A stretch of DNA of 64,000 nucleotides from Chitinibacter sp046530675 (GTDB lineage: Bacteria; Pseudomonadota; Gammaproteobacteria; Burkholderiales; Chitinibacteraceae). The notes below the pieces were generated by a model. It searched no databases, had not been told where the DNA came from, and saw only the letters and a list, made by a program, of their open reading frames with translations. The stretch is from assembly GCF_046530675.1 (NCBI RefSeq), contig NZ_CP172558.1:186001-250000 (forward strand), written 5' to 3'. The translations under genes and the position numbers were made by a program. Of the stretch, positions 8,120 to 16,094 are shown piece by piece. The stretch's first letter is position 1. Each line of letters begins with the position of its first letter.

Positions 8120-8734
8120 CTAGGCTCGCTCCTGTTCCACTAGCGCATACTGCGCATCAGCATCGGGAGCCGAAATCACATCAACCACCCCCAAATCACT
8201 GACAGATAAACGACGCAAAGCCACACGACCGGCGAAGTAATGCATCGCACAGCCATATGCACCATGTGCAAAAGCGATAAAAATAAATCCCATTGCCACC
8301 AGCGTATGCAGCTGACGCACCAAACCCATCGCTTGCGGATTTAAAGTCATCGGAACAACAAAACCCCAAACATGCTGCCCCGCCAGATAAGCCACACTCA
8401 GCAAAACGCCGCTACACGCCAGAAACCCGATCAGGCCATACAACAGAGCATGCATCACTTTAGCCACCAGCACCTGTGCCTCATCCTCGCCGCACGGTGC
8501 AGGCGCACGATAGTGGCTCAGTACCAGCAAACGCAGCAGGCTCACGCCGAAGGTCATTTGTCCCAGCACAGAATGCGTCTGCATCCAGAATGCATAGGCG
8601 CCACTGCCGCGCCCCAACCATTGCGCCAATGCCAGCGCCAGCACAATCCCCAGCACCAGCAACACCGTTAACCAGTGCATCAGCACCGACAATGGATGAT
8701 AATTGACCGAAGTAAGCTCGACTTGTTTTGTCAT
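8120..8734 (-). CDS. Cytochrome b561 family protein
   Basis: A 204-residue membrane di-haem protein with four predicted helices. Histidines likely to bind haem are seen in YHPLSVLMHWL (helix 1), WMQTHSVLGQ, VMHALLYGL and RQLHTLVAMGF. It would pass electrons between the quinone pool and another carrier. Its start overlaps the stop of the formate/nitrite channel gene by 4 nt, so they are translationally coupled. The C-terminal tail after about 175 is polar and cytoplasmic. Confidence 0.85.
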   Translation of the reverse strand: MTKQVELTSVNYHPLSVLMHWLTVLLVLGIVLALALAQWLGRGSGAYAFWMQTHSVLGQMTFGVSLLRLLVLSHYRAPAPCGEDEAQVLVAKVMHALLYGLIGFLACSGVLLSVAYLAGQHVWGFVVPMTLNPQAMGLVRQLHTLVAMGFIFIAFAHGAYGCAMHYFAGRVALRRLSVSDLGVVDVISAPDADAQYALVEQERA

Positions 8735-9564
8735 GGCAAATCGATATCCGTTGGATTATTCACCTTGCCGTCGGTTTCGGAATACAACCAGGCATAAGGC
8801 AAGCCAATCAGCAAAGCACCGCCAACAATATTACCCAGCGTGGCAGGAATCAGATTAAGCGTGACAAAATCGGCCACCGCCAGATCGGCTCCGGCCAGAA
8901 TCGCCGCCGGAACAAAGAACAGGTTGGCAATACTGTGCTCCATGCCCAGCGCGACAAAAGTCATCACTGGCGCCCAGATCCCGACCATTCGCCCCAGTGT
9001 GTCCTTAGCCGAATAGCCCTGCCATGCTGCGACGCAGACCAGCATATTGGCCAGCACACCTTTCATAAAGACAACCTGAAACGGCTGATGCACCTTGTGC
9101 TCGGCCAGATTGATAATGTAGGCCGCCCAGGGTTGATGGGCACTGAGCAAACCGGTCATATAGGCAAACGCCCAAGCGGCAAATAACGCACCAACCAGAT
9201 TACCCAGATATGACACACCCCAGACCCGCACCACCTCCTGCAGGCGTACTTTGCGGCGATACCAGGGAACCATTTGCGTCGCACAATTGGACGTAAACAA
9301 ATCGGCACCAGTCAACACCACCGCAATAAAGCCAATCGGAAAAACAGCACCGAATAGCAATTTATCCAGCCCCGGATTTTCCGCCAGCAATTTGGTCGCG
9401 CCACCGGCAACGACGACGGCGAGCAAAGCACCGAGTGATATAAATATGCCACCCAAAAACGCCATGACCAGCAAGCGCGGCGGGCGCAAAGCCACTTTGC
9501 TCAGCGCGGCGTCGTCGATGTAATTAACCAGATGATCAGGACTTAAAATATTTGAAGCTGCCAT
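8731..9564 (-). CDS. Formate/nitrite transporter family channel (FocA/NirC type)
   Basis: A pentameric inner-membrane channel for small monovalent anions such as formate, nitrite or hydrosulfide. The 277 residues have six helices. Characteristic pieces are the FLGGIFISLGALLAVVVAGG region (helix 1), the LTGADLFTSNCATQM loop (the FNT LxGxxLFT-N signature) and NLVGALFAAW. It begins a three-gene unit with cytochrome b561 and the 4HB sensor. A possible FNR-like palindrome, TTGAAGCAATTCAA, lies upstream at 9605-9618 but each half has a mismatch. Substrate cannot be fixed from sequence. Confidence 0.88.
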   Translation of the reverse strand: MAASNILSPDHLVNYIDDAALSKVALRPPRLLVMAFLGGIFISLGALLAVVVAGGATKLLAENPGLDKLLFGAVFPIGFIAVVLTGADLFTSNCATQMVPWYRRKVRLQEVVRVWGVSYLGNLVGALFAAWAFAYMTGLLSAHQPWAAYIINLAEHKVHQPFQVVFMKGVLANMLVCVAAWQGYSAKDTLGRMVGIWAPVMTFVALGMEHSIANLFFVPAAILAGADLAVADFVTLNLIPATLGNIVGGALLIGLPYAWLYSETDGKVNNPTDIDLP

Positions 9565-9634
9565 TTAACGTTCCCAACGCCGATGCGGAAGTCATATTTT
9601 AGACTTGAAGCAATTCAAAAAATGAGCAAATGAT

Positions 9635-9665
9635 AAAAAAGAGCCGAACATTCGGCTCTTTTTGT
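9635..9665 (-). terminator. Terminator after the OFA-type MFS gene
   Basis: AAAAAGAGCCGAA and TTCGGCTCTTTTT form a stem of about 13 bp with a 2-nt loop and T-tails on both strands. It lies between the MFS stop and the FNT gene start. Confidence 0.85.
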
Positions 9666-9686
9666 GTCATATCAAATTTGCGCGAT

Positions 9687-10961
9687 TTATTGACCTGCAG
9701 CATTCAAAGCCACGCCACCAATCTGCAGCTGCTTTTTCGCCAACTCGCGACTCACAAACATTTTCATCGCCACCGAAACAGCAAAAGCAAACAGGAAAAT
9801 CGCGGCAAATACCACCGTCATCGCCGCGTAACTGCCTGATGCTTCACGCAGGAAGGACGCGAATGACGAGCCCACCAGCCCTGCCATCGCCCATGCTGTC
9901 AGCACATAACCATGAATTGCACTGACCTGTTTGGTTCCAAACAAATCACCGATATACGCAGGCAGTGTAGAGAAGCCACCACCGTAGCAAGTCATGATCA
10001 GATAGAGCACGGCCTGGAACACCACCACGTCACGCATCGAAGGCAGGAAGTAGAATGCGACCACTTCAATGGTAAAAAAGGTGATGTAGGTATTCGGACG
10101 CCCCAGATAGTCTGACATTGTGGCCCATACCAAGCGACCGCCGCCATTAAACAAACCAATCATCCCGACCACGGCACCTGCAGCCAGCGGGCTCATGCCG
10201 GTGACTTCCTGTGTCATTGGCGAGGCCACCGAAATCACCGCGATACCACAAGTGATGTTAATGAACATCATGATCCACAAACCGTAGAATGGTTTGGTTT
10301 TGACGGCCTCATTCGCCGTCATCGGCATCAGATCCATCGCCACTTTGGCTTTACCAGACGCCTGGCTTTCTTCAAAACCAGCCGGTTTCCAGCCTGCAGG
10401 TGGCGGCTCCAGATAACGGGCCGACGCCAGCATCACTACCGCGTAGAGACAACCGAGCGTGTAAAACGTATTGGCAATGCCGACGCTCTGGATCAGTTTG
10501 GCCATTAATGGCGCACCGAAGAACGACGCGAAACCAAAGCCCATGATCGCCAGACCGGTCGCCAAACCACGACGGTCCGGGAACCATTTCATCAGCGTTG
10601 AAACTGGCGTCACATAACCCGTTCCCAGACCTACGCCACCCAAAACGCCGTAGCACAGATACAGCAACCAGAGATTACCGACAGAAACCGCAAAACCCGC
10701 GCCGAGCAAACCCAGCGACCAGCAGATCGCCGAAATCGTGCCGGAGAAGCGTGGGCCGCGTTTTTCGACCACATGCCCCATCACGGCTGCCGACATGCCG
10801 AGCATAAAGATGGCTAAACCGAAGGTGAAGCCGACTTCTTTCAGGCTCCAGCCAAATTGCGCCATCAAAGGTTTGGAAAAAACACTCCATGCATACACGG
10901 AGCCAATCGAGATGTGAATCCCGACCCCTGCTGCTGCCATTAACCACCGATTCTTAGCCAT
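9687..10961 (-). CDS. OFA family MFS transporter (oxalate/formate-antiporter-like)
   Basis: A 12-helix major facilitator of 424 residues. Family features are the opening GVGIHISIGSVYAWSVFSKPL, the first cytoplasmic loop following helix 2 (VVEKRGPR), and GLGTGYVTPVSTLMKWFPDRRGLATG in helices 4-5. This group includes OxlT and the pyruvate-responsive YhjX. It exchanges or imports small carboxylates, so together with the neighbouring FNT channel it suggests a C1-C3 acid uptake locus. I chose ATG 10961, 6 nt after GGAGG; the ATG one codon earlier is too close. Confidence 0.87.
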   Translation of the reverse strand: MAKNRWLMAAAGVGIHISIGSVYAWSVFSKPLMAQFGWSLKEVGFTFGLAIFMLGMSAAVMGHVVEKRGPRFSGTISAICWSLGLLGAGFAVSVGNLWLLYLCYGVLGGVGLGTGYVTPVSTLMKWFPDRRGLATGLAIMGFGFASFFGAPLMAKLIQSVGIANTFYTLGCLYAVVMLASARYLEPPPAGWKPAGFEESQASGKAKVAMDLMPMTANEAVKTKPFYGLWIMMFINITCGIAVISVASPMTQEVTGMSPLAAGAVVGMIGLFNGGGRLVWATMSDYLGRPNTYITFFTIEVVAFYFLPSMRDVVVFQAVLYLIMTCYGGGFSTLPAYIGDLFGTKQVSAIHGYVLTAWAMAGLVGSSFASFLREASGSYAAMTVVFAAIFLFAFAVSVAMKMFVSRELAKKQLQIGGVALNAAGQ

Positions 10962-11165
10962 CATGACCTCCAGTCACTCAAAATGCGCGGTCTTTATTGA
11001 TTCGATAAAGATTTTTGCGTCGGTGCTAGATTGCCAGCTTGCTGATTGGCGCATCTTGACAGTAATCAACAAGAGCCGACTACGGCCAATCAATGGCGAA
11101 CAATAGATTGAAGTACCTGGATGAAGCTGGCTCGAAGCCATATTGGCGCGGACAGAAAAACAAAG

Positions 11166-11214
11166 GGGTATTGCCACACAGAGCTCTAAAATAGAGAGCT
11201 ACATAGCAATACCC
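11166..11214. repeat. 49-bp bipartite inverted repeat, perfect arms
   Basis: GGGTATTGC (11166-11174) and GCAATACCC (11206-11214) are perfect 9-bp inverted arms. A second stem, AGCTCT (11182-11187) with AGAGCT (11195-11200), nests inside. It lies in the 270-bp gap between coq7 and the MFS gene. Apart from the MFS promoter region, nothing else is evident there. Confidence 0.85.
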
Positions 11215-11235
11215 ATGAAAATAAACAGCCAAATT

Positions 11236-11871
11236 TCAAATATGATACGACAGCGTCGTCATCACCTTGGAAGTCGCTGTCATCAATCGGGTCACCGGCA
11301 GCGGCAACTCGGCAGCGCCGAGCGCAACCGCCTGCTCAGCGTGACTACTTTCGTCAATTGCCATTTGCGTCACAATCGCGCGACTTTTCGCATCTTGCTC
11401 GGGCAATTGCGCCAGATGACTCTCCAGGTGAGCGGTCACCTGACGTTCGGTTTCGGCCAGAAAGCCCAGATTCCATTTATCGCCGATAAGCCCTGCGGTC
11501 ACACCCATCGCAAATGATCCGGCATACCACAGCGGATTGAGCAGACTGCGATGGCTACCCAATTCATCGAGCCGTTGGCGTGTCCAAGCCAGATGTTCGA
11601 CCTCCTCAGCCGCAGCCTGTTTGAGTGCTTCACGTGCAGCCGGATCACGCGCGGTGAGCGCCTGCCCCTGATACAGCGCCTGGGCGCACACTTCACCGCA
11701 ATGATTCACCCGCATCAAACCGGCCGCATGGTTTTTTTCAGCGGCCTGTAATTCGACATCGGCAATGTCGCGATCCGGGTGGGAGCGCACACTCGCGGCC
11801 GGTGCAGCCAGAGTACGTAAAACCGTATCAAATTCGCCGATCAATTGATCAACAGAGGGTAATTTCAACAT
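11236..11871 (-). CDS. coq7: Demethoxyubiquinone hydroxylase Coq7
   Basis: Di-iron monooxygenase for the penultimate hydroxylation of ubiquinone synthesis. The 211-residue form contains two repeats of the di-iron helices: LMRVNHCGEVCAQALYQGQ, AEEVEHLAWTRQRLDELG, then ETERQVTAHLESHL and DESSHAEQAVALGA. The E/ExxH ligands are all visible. I start at ATG 11871 (MLKLPSV), as upstream in-frame codons would overlap the divergent ppiA promoter and signal region. Presence of Coq7 supports an aerobic, ubiquinone-using proteobacterium. Confidence 0.95.
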   Translation of the reverse strand: MLKLPSVDQLIGEFDTVLRTLAAPAASVRSHPDRDIADVELQAAEKNHAAGLMRVNHCGEVCAQALYQGQALTARDPAAREALKQAAAEEVEHLAWTRQRLDELGSHRSLLNPLWYAGSFAMGVTAGLIGDKWNLGFLAETERQVTAHLESHLAQLPEQDAKSRAIVTQMAIDESSHAEQAVALGAAELPLPVTRLMTATSKVMTTLSYHI

Positions 11872-11986
11872 AGTAAAACTATCCTTAACCCAAGAAATTG
11901 CCGACAATTCTACACCGCCCTCATGGTATGATTCGCTGATATTTTTCACCTCATTCATTACAACAGCCCAATACGCAGGAAGATCA

Positions 11987-12607
11987 ATGAAACGCTTTGT
12001 TGTTGCCGCCACTCTGGCACTCTCTAGCATGGCTGCCTTCTCAGCCAGTCCAGCTAACCCACAAATCGAAATGATCACCTCCAAAGGTAAAGTGGTCGTC
12101 GAACTTTATCCGGAAGCGGCACCGAAAAGCGTCGCCAACTTCTTGCAATATGTGAAAAGCAAACATTACGACAACACGGTCTTTCATCGGGTCATCAATA
12201 ATTTTGTCGTTCAGGGCGGTGGTTTTAATGCCCAGATGGAACAAAAACCGACCAAGGCGCCGATCGAGAACGAAGCACAAATGGCTTTCGAGAAAGGCCT
12301 GAAAAACGACCGTGGCACAATTGCAATGGCGCGTACCGGCGCACCGCATTCGGCAACCAGCCAGTTTTATTTCAATCTGGTCAATAACGACTCGCTGAAC
12401 TACCCTTCTTTTGATAAATGGGGCTACGCTGTCTTTGGCAAAATTGTCAGCGGCATCGAAGTCATCGACCAGATTGCCAAAGTACCGACGATTCCGGGCG
12501 ACCAGCCTGCCGAACCGGTTATGTTGATCAGCGCCCGTGAATTACCGGCCAAGGCCGACAAGGCCGCGTCAAAAGTAGCGTCAAAGCCAGCCAAAACCAC
12601 GAAATAA
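11987..12607 (+). CDS. ppiA: Exported peptidyl-prolyl cis-trans isomerase (cyclophilin)
   Basis: A periplasmic cyclophilin that speeds proline isomerisation in folding proteins. The 206 residues start with a Sec signal (about 1-20, cut near AFSA-SPANP). Then comes the catalytic core with FHRVINNFVVQGGGF, RGTIAMARTGAPHSATSQFYFN and the terminal VFGKIVSG region. After residue 185 an extra Lys/Ala-rich tail replaces the usual end. AGGA lies 6 nt before the ATG. It is followed by a cytoplasmic paralogue after a 43-nt gap. Confidence 0.93.
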   Translation: MKRFVVAATLALSSMAAFSASPANPQIEMITSKGKVVVELYPEAAPKSVANFLQYVKSKHYDNTVFHRVINNFVVQGGGFNAQMEQKPTKAPIENEAQMAFEKGLKNDRGTIAMARTGAPHSATSQFYFNLVNNDSLNYPSFDKWGYAVFGKIVSGIEVIDQIAKVPTIPGDQPAEPVMLISARELPAKADKAASKVASKPAKTTK

Positions 12608-12650
12608 TTCGCAGGGCAAAGTATATCCATCCCGACCAGGAGAAATCTGC

Positions 12651-13154
12651 ATGACCAAAGTAAAACTAAGCACCAGCAAAGGCGATATCGTTCTGGAACT
12701 GAACGCAGAAAAAGCGCCGATTACCGTAGCCAACTTTCTGCAATACGTGAACGACGGCCATTACGATGGCACGATTTTCCACCGCGTGATTGATGGCTTT
12801 ATGATCCAGGGCGGCGGCTTTGCGCCAGGCATGAAAGAGAAAAAAGACGGTCGCGCCAGCATTCAGAATGAAGCGGACAACGGTCTGAAAAACGATATTT
12901 ACACCATCGCCATGGCACGTACGCCAGATCCGCACTCGGCTTCAGCACAATTTTTCATCAATGCGGCCGACAATGACTTCCTTAACTTCCGCAGCAAATC
13001 GGCGCAAGGCTGGGGCTATGCCGTATTTGGCGCTGTCATCGAAGGCCAGGATGTCGTTGATGCGATCGAGAAAGTCAAAACCGGCAGCAACGGCTTTCAC
13101 CAAGATGTTCCAAAGGAAGACGTACTGATTATCAAAGCAGAAGTTCTGGCTTAA
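12651..13154 (+). CDS. ppiB: Cytoplasmic peptidyl-prolyl cis-trans isomerase B
   Basis: A 167-residue cyclophilin without a signal peptide. The active-site segments are FHRVIDGFMIQGGGF, YTIAMARTPDPHSASAQFFIN and GWGYAVFGAVIEG. It is closely related to the exported protein just upstream, and the pair looks like a tandem duplication with split location. AGGAG precedes the ATG. A strong terminator follows, so ppiA-ppiB is a unit. Confidence 0.95.
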   Translation: MTKVKLSTSKGDIVLELNAEKAPITVANFLQYVNDGHYDGTIFHRVIDGFMIQGGGFAPGMKEKKDGRASIQNEADNGLKNDIYTIAMARTPDPHSASAQFFINAADNDFLNFRSKSAQGWGYAVFGAVIEGQDVVDAIEKVKTGSNGFHQDVPKEDVLIIKAEVLA

Positions 13155-13177
13155 TGACCGATTTATCATTCGATCCA

Positions 13178-13202
13178 AAGCGCGGTTCTCCGCGCTTTTT
13201 TA
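13178..13202 (+). terminator. Terminator after ppiB
   Basis: AAGCGCGG (13178-13185) pairs with CCGCGCTT (13190-13197), with a 4-nt loop and six T following. Confidence 0.85.
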
Positions 13203-13215
13203 ATGTGCCACCGCC

Positions 13216-13956
13216 ATGACCCGCCCAACGCTATTTATTTCCGACCTTCATCTTTCTCCCGCCGACCCGGCCACCGTCGCGGCTTTTCGTGCTTTTTTGC
13301 ACACCACAGCATCCCATGCTGCGGCGTTGTATATTCTGGGCGATCTATTTGAATACTGGCTCGGCGATGATCAGCTGGACGATGAGTTTTATGGCGATCT
13401 TGCGCACGAGATTGCGGCATTAAAGCAGCATGATGTCGCGGTCTATTTTATGGCTGGCAACCGGGACTTTCTGCCCGGATCACGCTTTGCCCGCCAAGCA
13501 AAACTACAAATTATCAACGACCCGACCCTGCTCACACTCAATGGACTACAGTTAGTACTCGCCCACGGCGATGCCTACTGCACCGAGGATGTAGGCTATC
13601 AACGCTGGCGTAAAATTTCACGAAACCGCCTGTTTCAATGGATCTGGTTGAATCTACCACGCCGGATTCGCAGCAAGGAAGCTGACAAAATCCGTGCACG
13701 ATCCAAAACCATGAATCAGCACAAACCCAAGGCCATCATGGACGTCACCGAGGCGGCAATTGCGGCCGAGTTTGCCAAATACCCCTCTTCGGTATTAATC
13801 CACGGTCATACGCACAAGCCATTTACACATCAATACCCCTATGGTCAGCGGTGGGTACTCCCCGATTGGCACCATGGACAAGGCGGTTATCTGCAAATCA
13901 TCGAGCAGCACATGTCACTGCATCAGCTCGATGGCAGCGCATGGCAAACCCACTAA
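13216..13956 (+). CDS. lpxH: UDP-2,3-diacylglucosamine diphosphatase LpxH
   Basis: A calcineurin-like metallophosphatase that cleaves UDP-2,3-diacylglucosamine to lipid X in lipid A synthesis, at the inner membrane face. The 246 residues show all the metal motifs in order: ISDLHL near the N-terminus, GDLFEYWLGDD, GNRDF, AHGD and the final HGHTH. Length is normal. The ATG lies 14 nt after the ppiB terminator. A degenerate 49-bp repeat copy (13790-13838) lies across its HGHTH region. Confidence 0.95.
   Translation: MTRPTLFISDLHLSPADPATVAAFRAFLHTTASHAAALYILGDLFEYWLGDDQLDDEFYGDLAHEIAALKQHDVAVYFMAGNRDFLPGSRFARQAKLQIINDPTLLTLNGLQLVLAHGDAYCTEDVGYQRWRKISRNRLFQWIWLNLPRRIRSKEADKIRARSKTMNQHKPKAIMDVTEAAIAAEFAKYPSSVLIHGHTHKPFTHQYPYGQRWVLPDWHHGQGGYLQIIEQHMSLHQLDGSAWQTH
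13790..13838. repeat. 49-bp bipartite inverted repeat, coding copy in lpxH
   Basis: CGGTAT (13790-13795) and ATACCC (13833-13838) at the standard 37-bp separation; only the outermost pair is mismatched. It overlaps codons for the conserved HGHTH motif, so it cannot be a recent insertion. Confidence 0.5.
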
Positions 13957-14065
13957 ACTCGCCGCCTTGCAGCGCACCATTCATCTGGCACAGCGCTGAT
14001 TGAGCGCCGATCACGCAATGCATTCACTATACTTTGCCTGAAGCAGCCCGATAGCCGGAGGCAAA

Positions 14066-14869
14066 ATGAATACCAGAACAGCAGAGGAATTGATCGATCT
14101 GGATCAGAGCCTAGAATCTGCATACGACCTGAACGATCTCGGGGAACTTGCCGACCTCATTCCCGATCCGGCAAGTGAACAACCCAAGCTCATCCAATTT
14201 TTTGACCGCCTGCGCAGTGCCGTCATCGAAGGTCGTTGGCAGCCCAATGCAGCACTCCCCACCATCGAAGAGTTTGCCGGCTTTACCGGGCTGCAAATAC
14301 TGGAAATTCAAATGGCATTCTGCCTGCTCGCCAGCCAGCACTGGATCCGGCAAGCCGGAAACGGGCTATTCTATGCAACGCCGCGGCTGGATCAGCCCAT
14401 CGGCAAACTCAGCGGCTTTAGCGAGATTTTGCGTCAACGCGGTTTTGCCCCCTCGTCGAAATGGATAGAGCGCACCATCACCACGCCCAGTCTTGACGAG
14501 CAATGGCGACTCAAACTCAGAACCGACGAGCAGATTGTGCGCCTGCAACGACTACGGATGGCCGATGGCATCGTGGTTGGTTATGAAATCAGCAGCATTC
14601 CGCTGCGTTTTCTGCCGCAGCCAGAGCTGATCGAAGACTCTCTCTATCATTATTTCAAAGAAAACGATCTGAATATCGACTATGCCTGCGAAGAAATCGA
14701 CGCTGATTACGCCGATGAAGAAATGGCCGACTGGTGTCAGTTTGACCCGGCTCAGCCGCTATTACGACTCACCCGGGTCAGCTATCTGAGCGATGAGATC
14801 CCACTCGAATTGAGTTACTCATTTTTTCGCAGCGATTACTACCACTATGTCGTGCAATTTCGGGGTTAA
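14066..14869 (+). CDS. GntR/HutC-like transcription regulator with UTRA domain
   Basis: 267 residues. The N-terminal third (about 43-110) reads as a winged helix of the GntR type (IQFFDRLRSAVIEGRWQPNAALPTIEEFAGFTGL). The rest (about 120-265) is a UTRA effector domain, with EQIVRLQRLRMADGIVVGYEISSIP and the terminal LRLTRVSYLSDEIPLELSYSFFRSDYYHY. A roughly 40-residue acidic leader precedes the DNA-binding part, which is unusual. No metabolic operon adjoins it, so neither ligand nor targets can be named. AGCCGGAGG lies upstream of the ATG. It is tail-to-tail with pncC, overlapping by 4 nt. Confidence 0.82.
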   Translation: MNTRTAEELIDLDQSLESAYDLNDLGELADLIPDPASEQPKLIQFFDRLRSAVIEGRWQPNAALPTIEEFAGFTGLQILEIQMAFCLLASQHWIRQAGNGLFYATPRLDQPIGKLSGFSEILRQRGFAPSSKWIERTITTPSLDEQWRLKLRTDEQIVRLQRLRMADGIVVGYEISSIPLRFLPQPELIEDSLYHYFKENDLNIDYACEEIDADYADEEMADWCQFDPAQPLLRLTRVSYLSDEIPLELSYSFFRSDYYHYVVQFRG

Positions 14870-15378
14870 GCCGCCAGCCTTAACAGGCTGACCAACCTAT
14901 CCAGCGCCAGGTATACCGTTGCAAGCCTTACCTGAGCTCGATTACCCGCAAATACCTGCCGCTCAGTAATAATGCCATCCGGAGTCGACCAGGCTAGCCA
15001 GACGGTGCCAACCGGTTTTTCCGGGCTACCTCCGGTGGGGCCTGCAACTCCGGAGACCGCCACCGCCCAGCGTGCACCGGCATTCGTTGCTGCACCTTGC
15101 GCCATCGCAGCAACAACCGGCTCACTGACCGCACCCAGACCGTCGATAAAGGCGGTCGGCACATCGAGCATTTCGGTTTTGGCCGAATTGGCGTAGCAAA
15201 TATAACCCCGCTCAAACCAGCTGCTCGAGCCTGCGATTTCGGTGATCGCCCCAGCAATCAGCCCGCCGGTACAGGATTCGGCGGTCGCCACCGTCTCGCC
15301 ACGCGCCAGCAACAACTGACCCAGTTGTTGAGCCAATTGTTCAATTTCCGCCGAAAATACGGACAAGCCATCGCCCAT
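14866..15378 (-). CDS. pncC: CinA C-terminal-type nicotinamide-nucleotide amidohydrolase
   Basis: Deamidates nicotinamide mononucleotide to nicotinate mononucleotide in pyridine salvage. It is the 170-residue stand-alone PncC form. The signature VATAESCTGGLIAGAITEIAGSSSWFERGYICYAN and the later VSGVAGPTGGSPEKPVGTVW are complete. The start forms a TGATG overlap with the orn stop, so it is coupled to orn. A one-codon-earlier GTG is possible. An AGGTAT/ATACCT copy of the 49-bp repeat lies within it. Confidence 0.92.
   Translation of the reverse strand: MGDGLSVFSAEIEQLAQQLGQLLLARGETVATAESCTGGLIAGAITEIAGSSSWFERGYICYANSAKTEMLDVPTAFIDGLGAVSEPVVAAMAQGAATNAGARWAVAVSGVAGPTGGSPEKPVGTVWLAWSTPDGIITERQVFAGNRAQVRLATVYLALDRLVSLLRLAA
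14909..14957. repeat. 49-bp bipartite inverted repeat, AGGTAT variant in pncC
   Basis: AGGTAT (14909-14914) and ATACCT (14952-14957), perfect 6-bp arms at the standard spacing. Both outer bases differ from the GGGTAT consensus in the matching way, as also seen at 49424. Confidence 0.6.
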
Positions 15379-15974
15379 CACGCGTCGTCTTCTTCAGTCT
15401 GCAGCAAGGCAACATCAACGCCTTCGCCAGCCAGTTTGATAAAGTTGTCGCGGTAAAATTTCAGCTCTTCAATCGATTCGAGAATATCGGCCAGCGCAGT
15501 ATGCGCGCCACGTTTTTTGAACTGTTTGTAGACTTCCGGCTTCCAGCGTTTGCACAACTCTTTCAGCGTCGAAACGTCCAGATTGCGGTAATGGAACCAG
15601 CTTTCGAGCTCGGGCATGTATTTGACGAGAAAACGCCGATCCTGATGTACCGAGTTACCACACAGTGGCGAAACGCCTTTCGGACAATACTGGCTGATGA
15701 ATTCGATCACCTGCTGCTCCACTTCAGCCTCGGTCAGCGTCGATGCTTTGACTTTCGCAGTCAGCCCGGAATTGCCATGCGTTTTGGTGCACCATTCATC
15801 CATCGCATTCATCACTTCATCGCTCTGATGCACGACCAGCGCAGGCCCTTCGGCAACAATATTCAGATGGCTGTCGGTGATCACCACGGCAATTTCGATA
15901 ATCCGGTCTGTTTCCGGCTCCAGACCGGTCATTTCCATGTCGATCCAGATGAGGTGGTTCTGGTCTTGTGGCAT
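15378..15974 (-). CDS. orn: Oligoribonuclease
   Basis: A DEDDh 3'-5' exonuclease that degrades dinucleotides, including pGpG from c-di-GMP turnover; usually essential. The 198 residues include IDMEMTGLE (first D/E pair), the NAMDEWCTKTHGNSGL block, GNSVHQDRRFL and the final HTALADILESIEEL. Length is slightly above the 181-residue norm, with an extra acidic tail. It leads the orn-pncC pair, on the opposite strand from the M48 protease. Confidence 0.97.
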   Translation of the reverse strand: MPQDQNHLIWIDMEMTGLEPETDRIIEIAVVITDSHLNIVAEGPALVVHQSDEVMNAMDEWCTKTHGNSGLTAKVKASTLTEAEVEQQVIEFISQYCPKGVSPLCGNSVHQDRRFLVKYMPELESWFHYRNLDVSTLKELCKRWKPEVYKQFKKRGAHTALADILESIEELKFYRDNFIKLAGEGVDVALLQTEEDDA

Positions 15975-16094
15975 ACTTGCTCGCTTGAATTGCTAAAAAA
16001 TACCATTTTAGCAGGCTGCCATGAAACTGAGTCAGTTACGACAATGACTCAACCTTGGCTCACCTCGGCAAAAAAACTCGCAGATAAGATCGAC

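Noticed and set aside
10088..10132. AGGTAT...ATACCA pair in the MFS gene
   Set aside because: The span is 45 bp rather than 48-50, so I did not count it with the 49-bp family.
15501..16094. Long upstream extension of the M48 protease frame
   Set aside because: It is antisense to orn, a well-supported gene, and the extension has no protease-like features.
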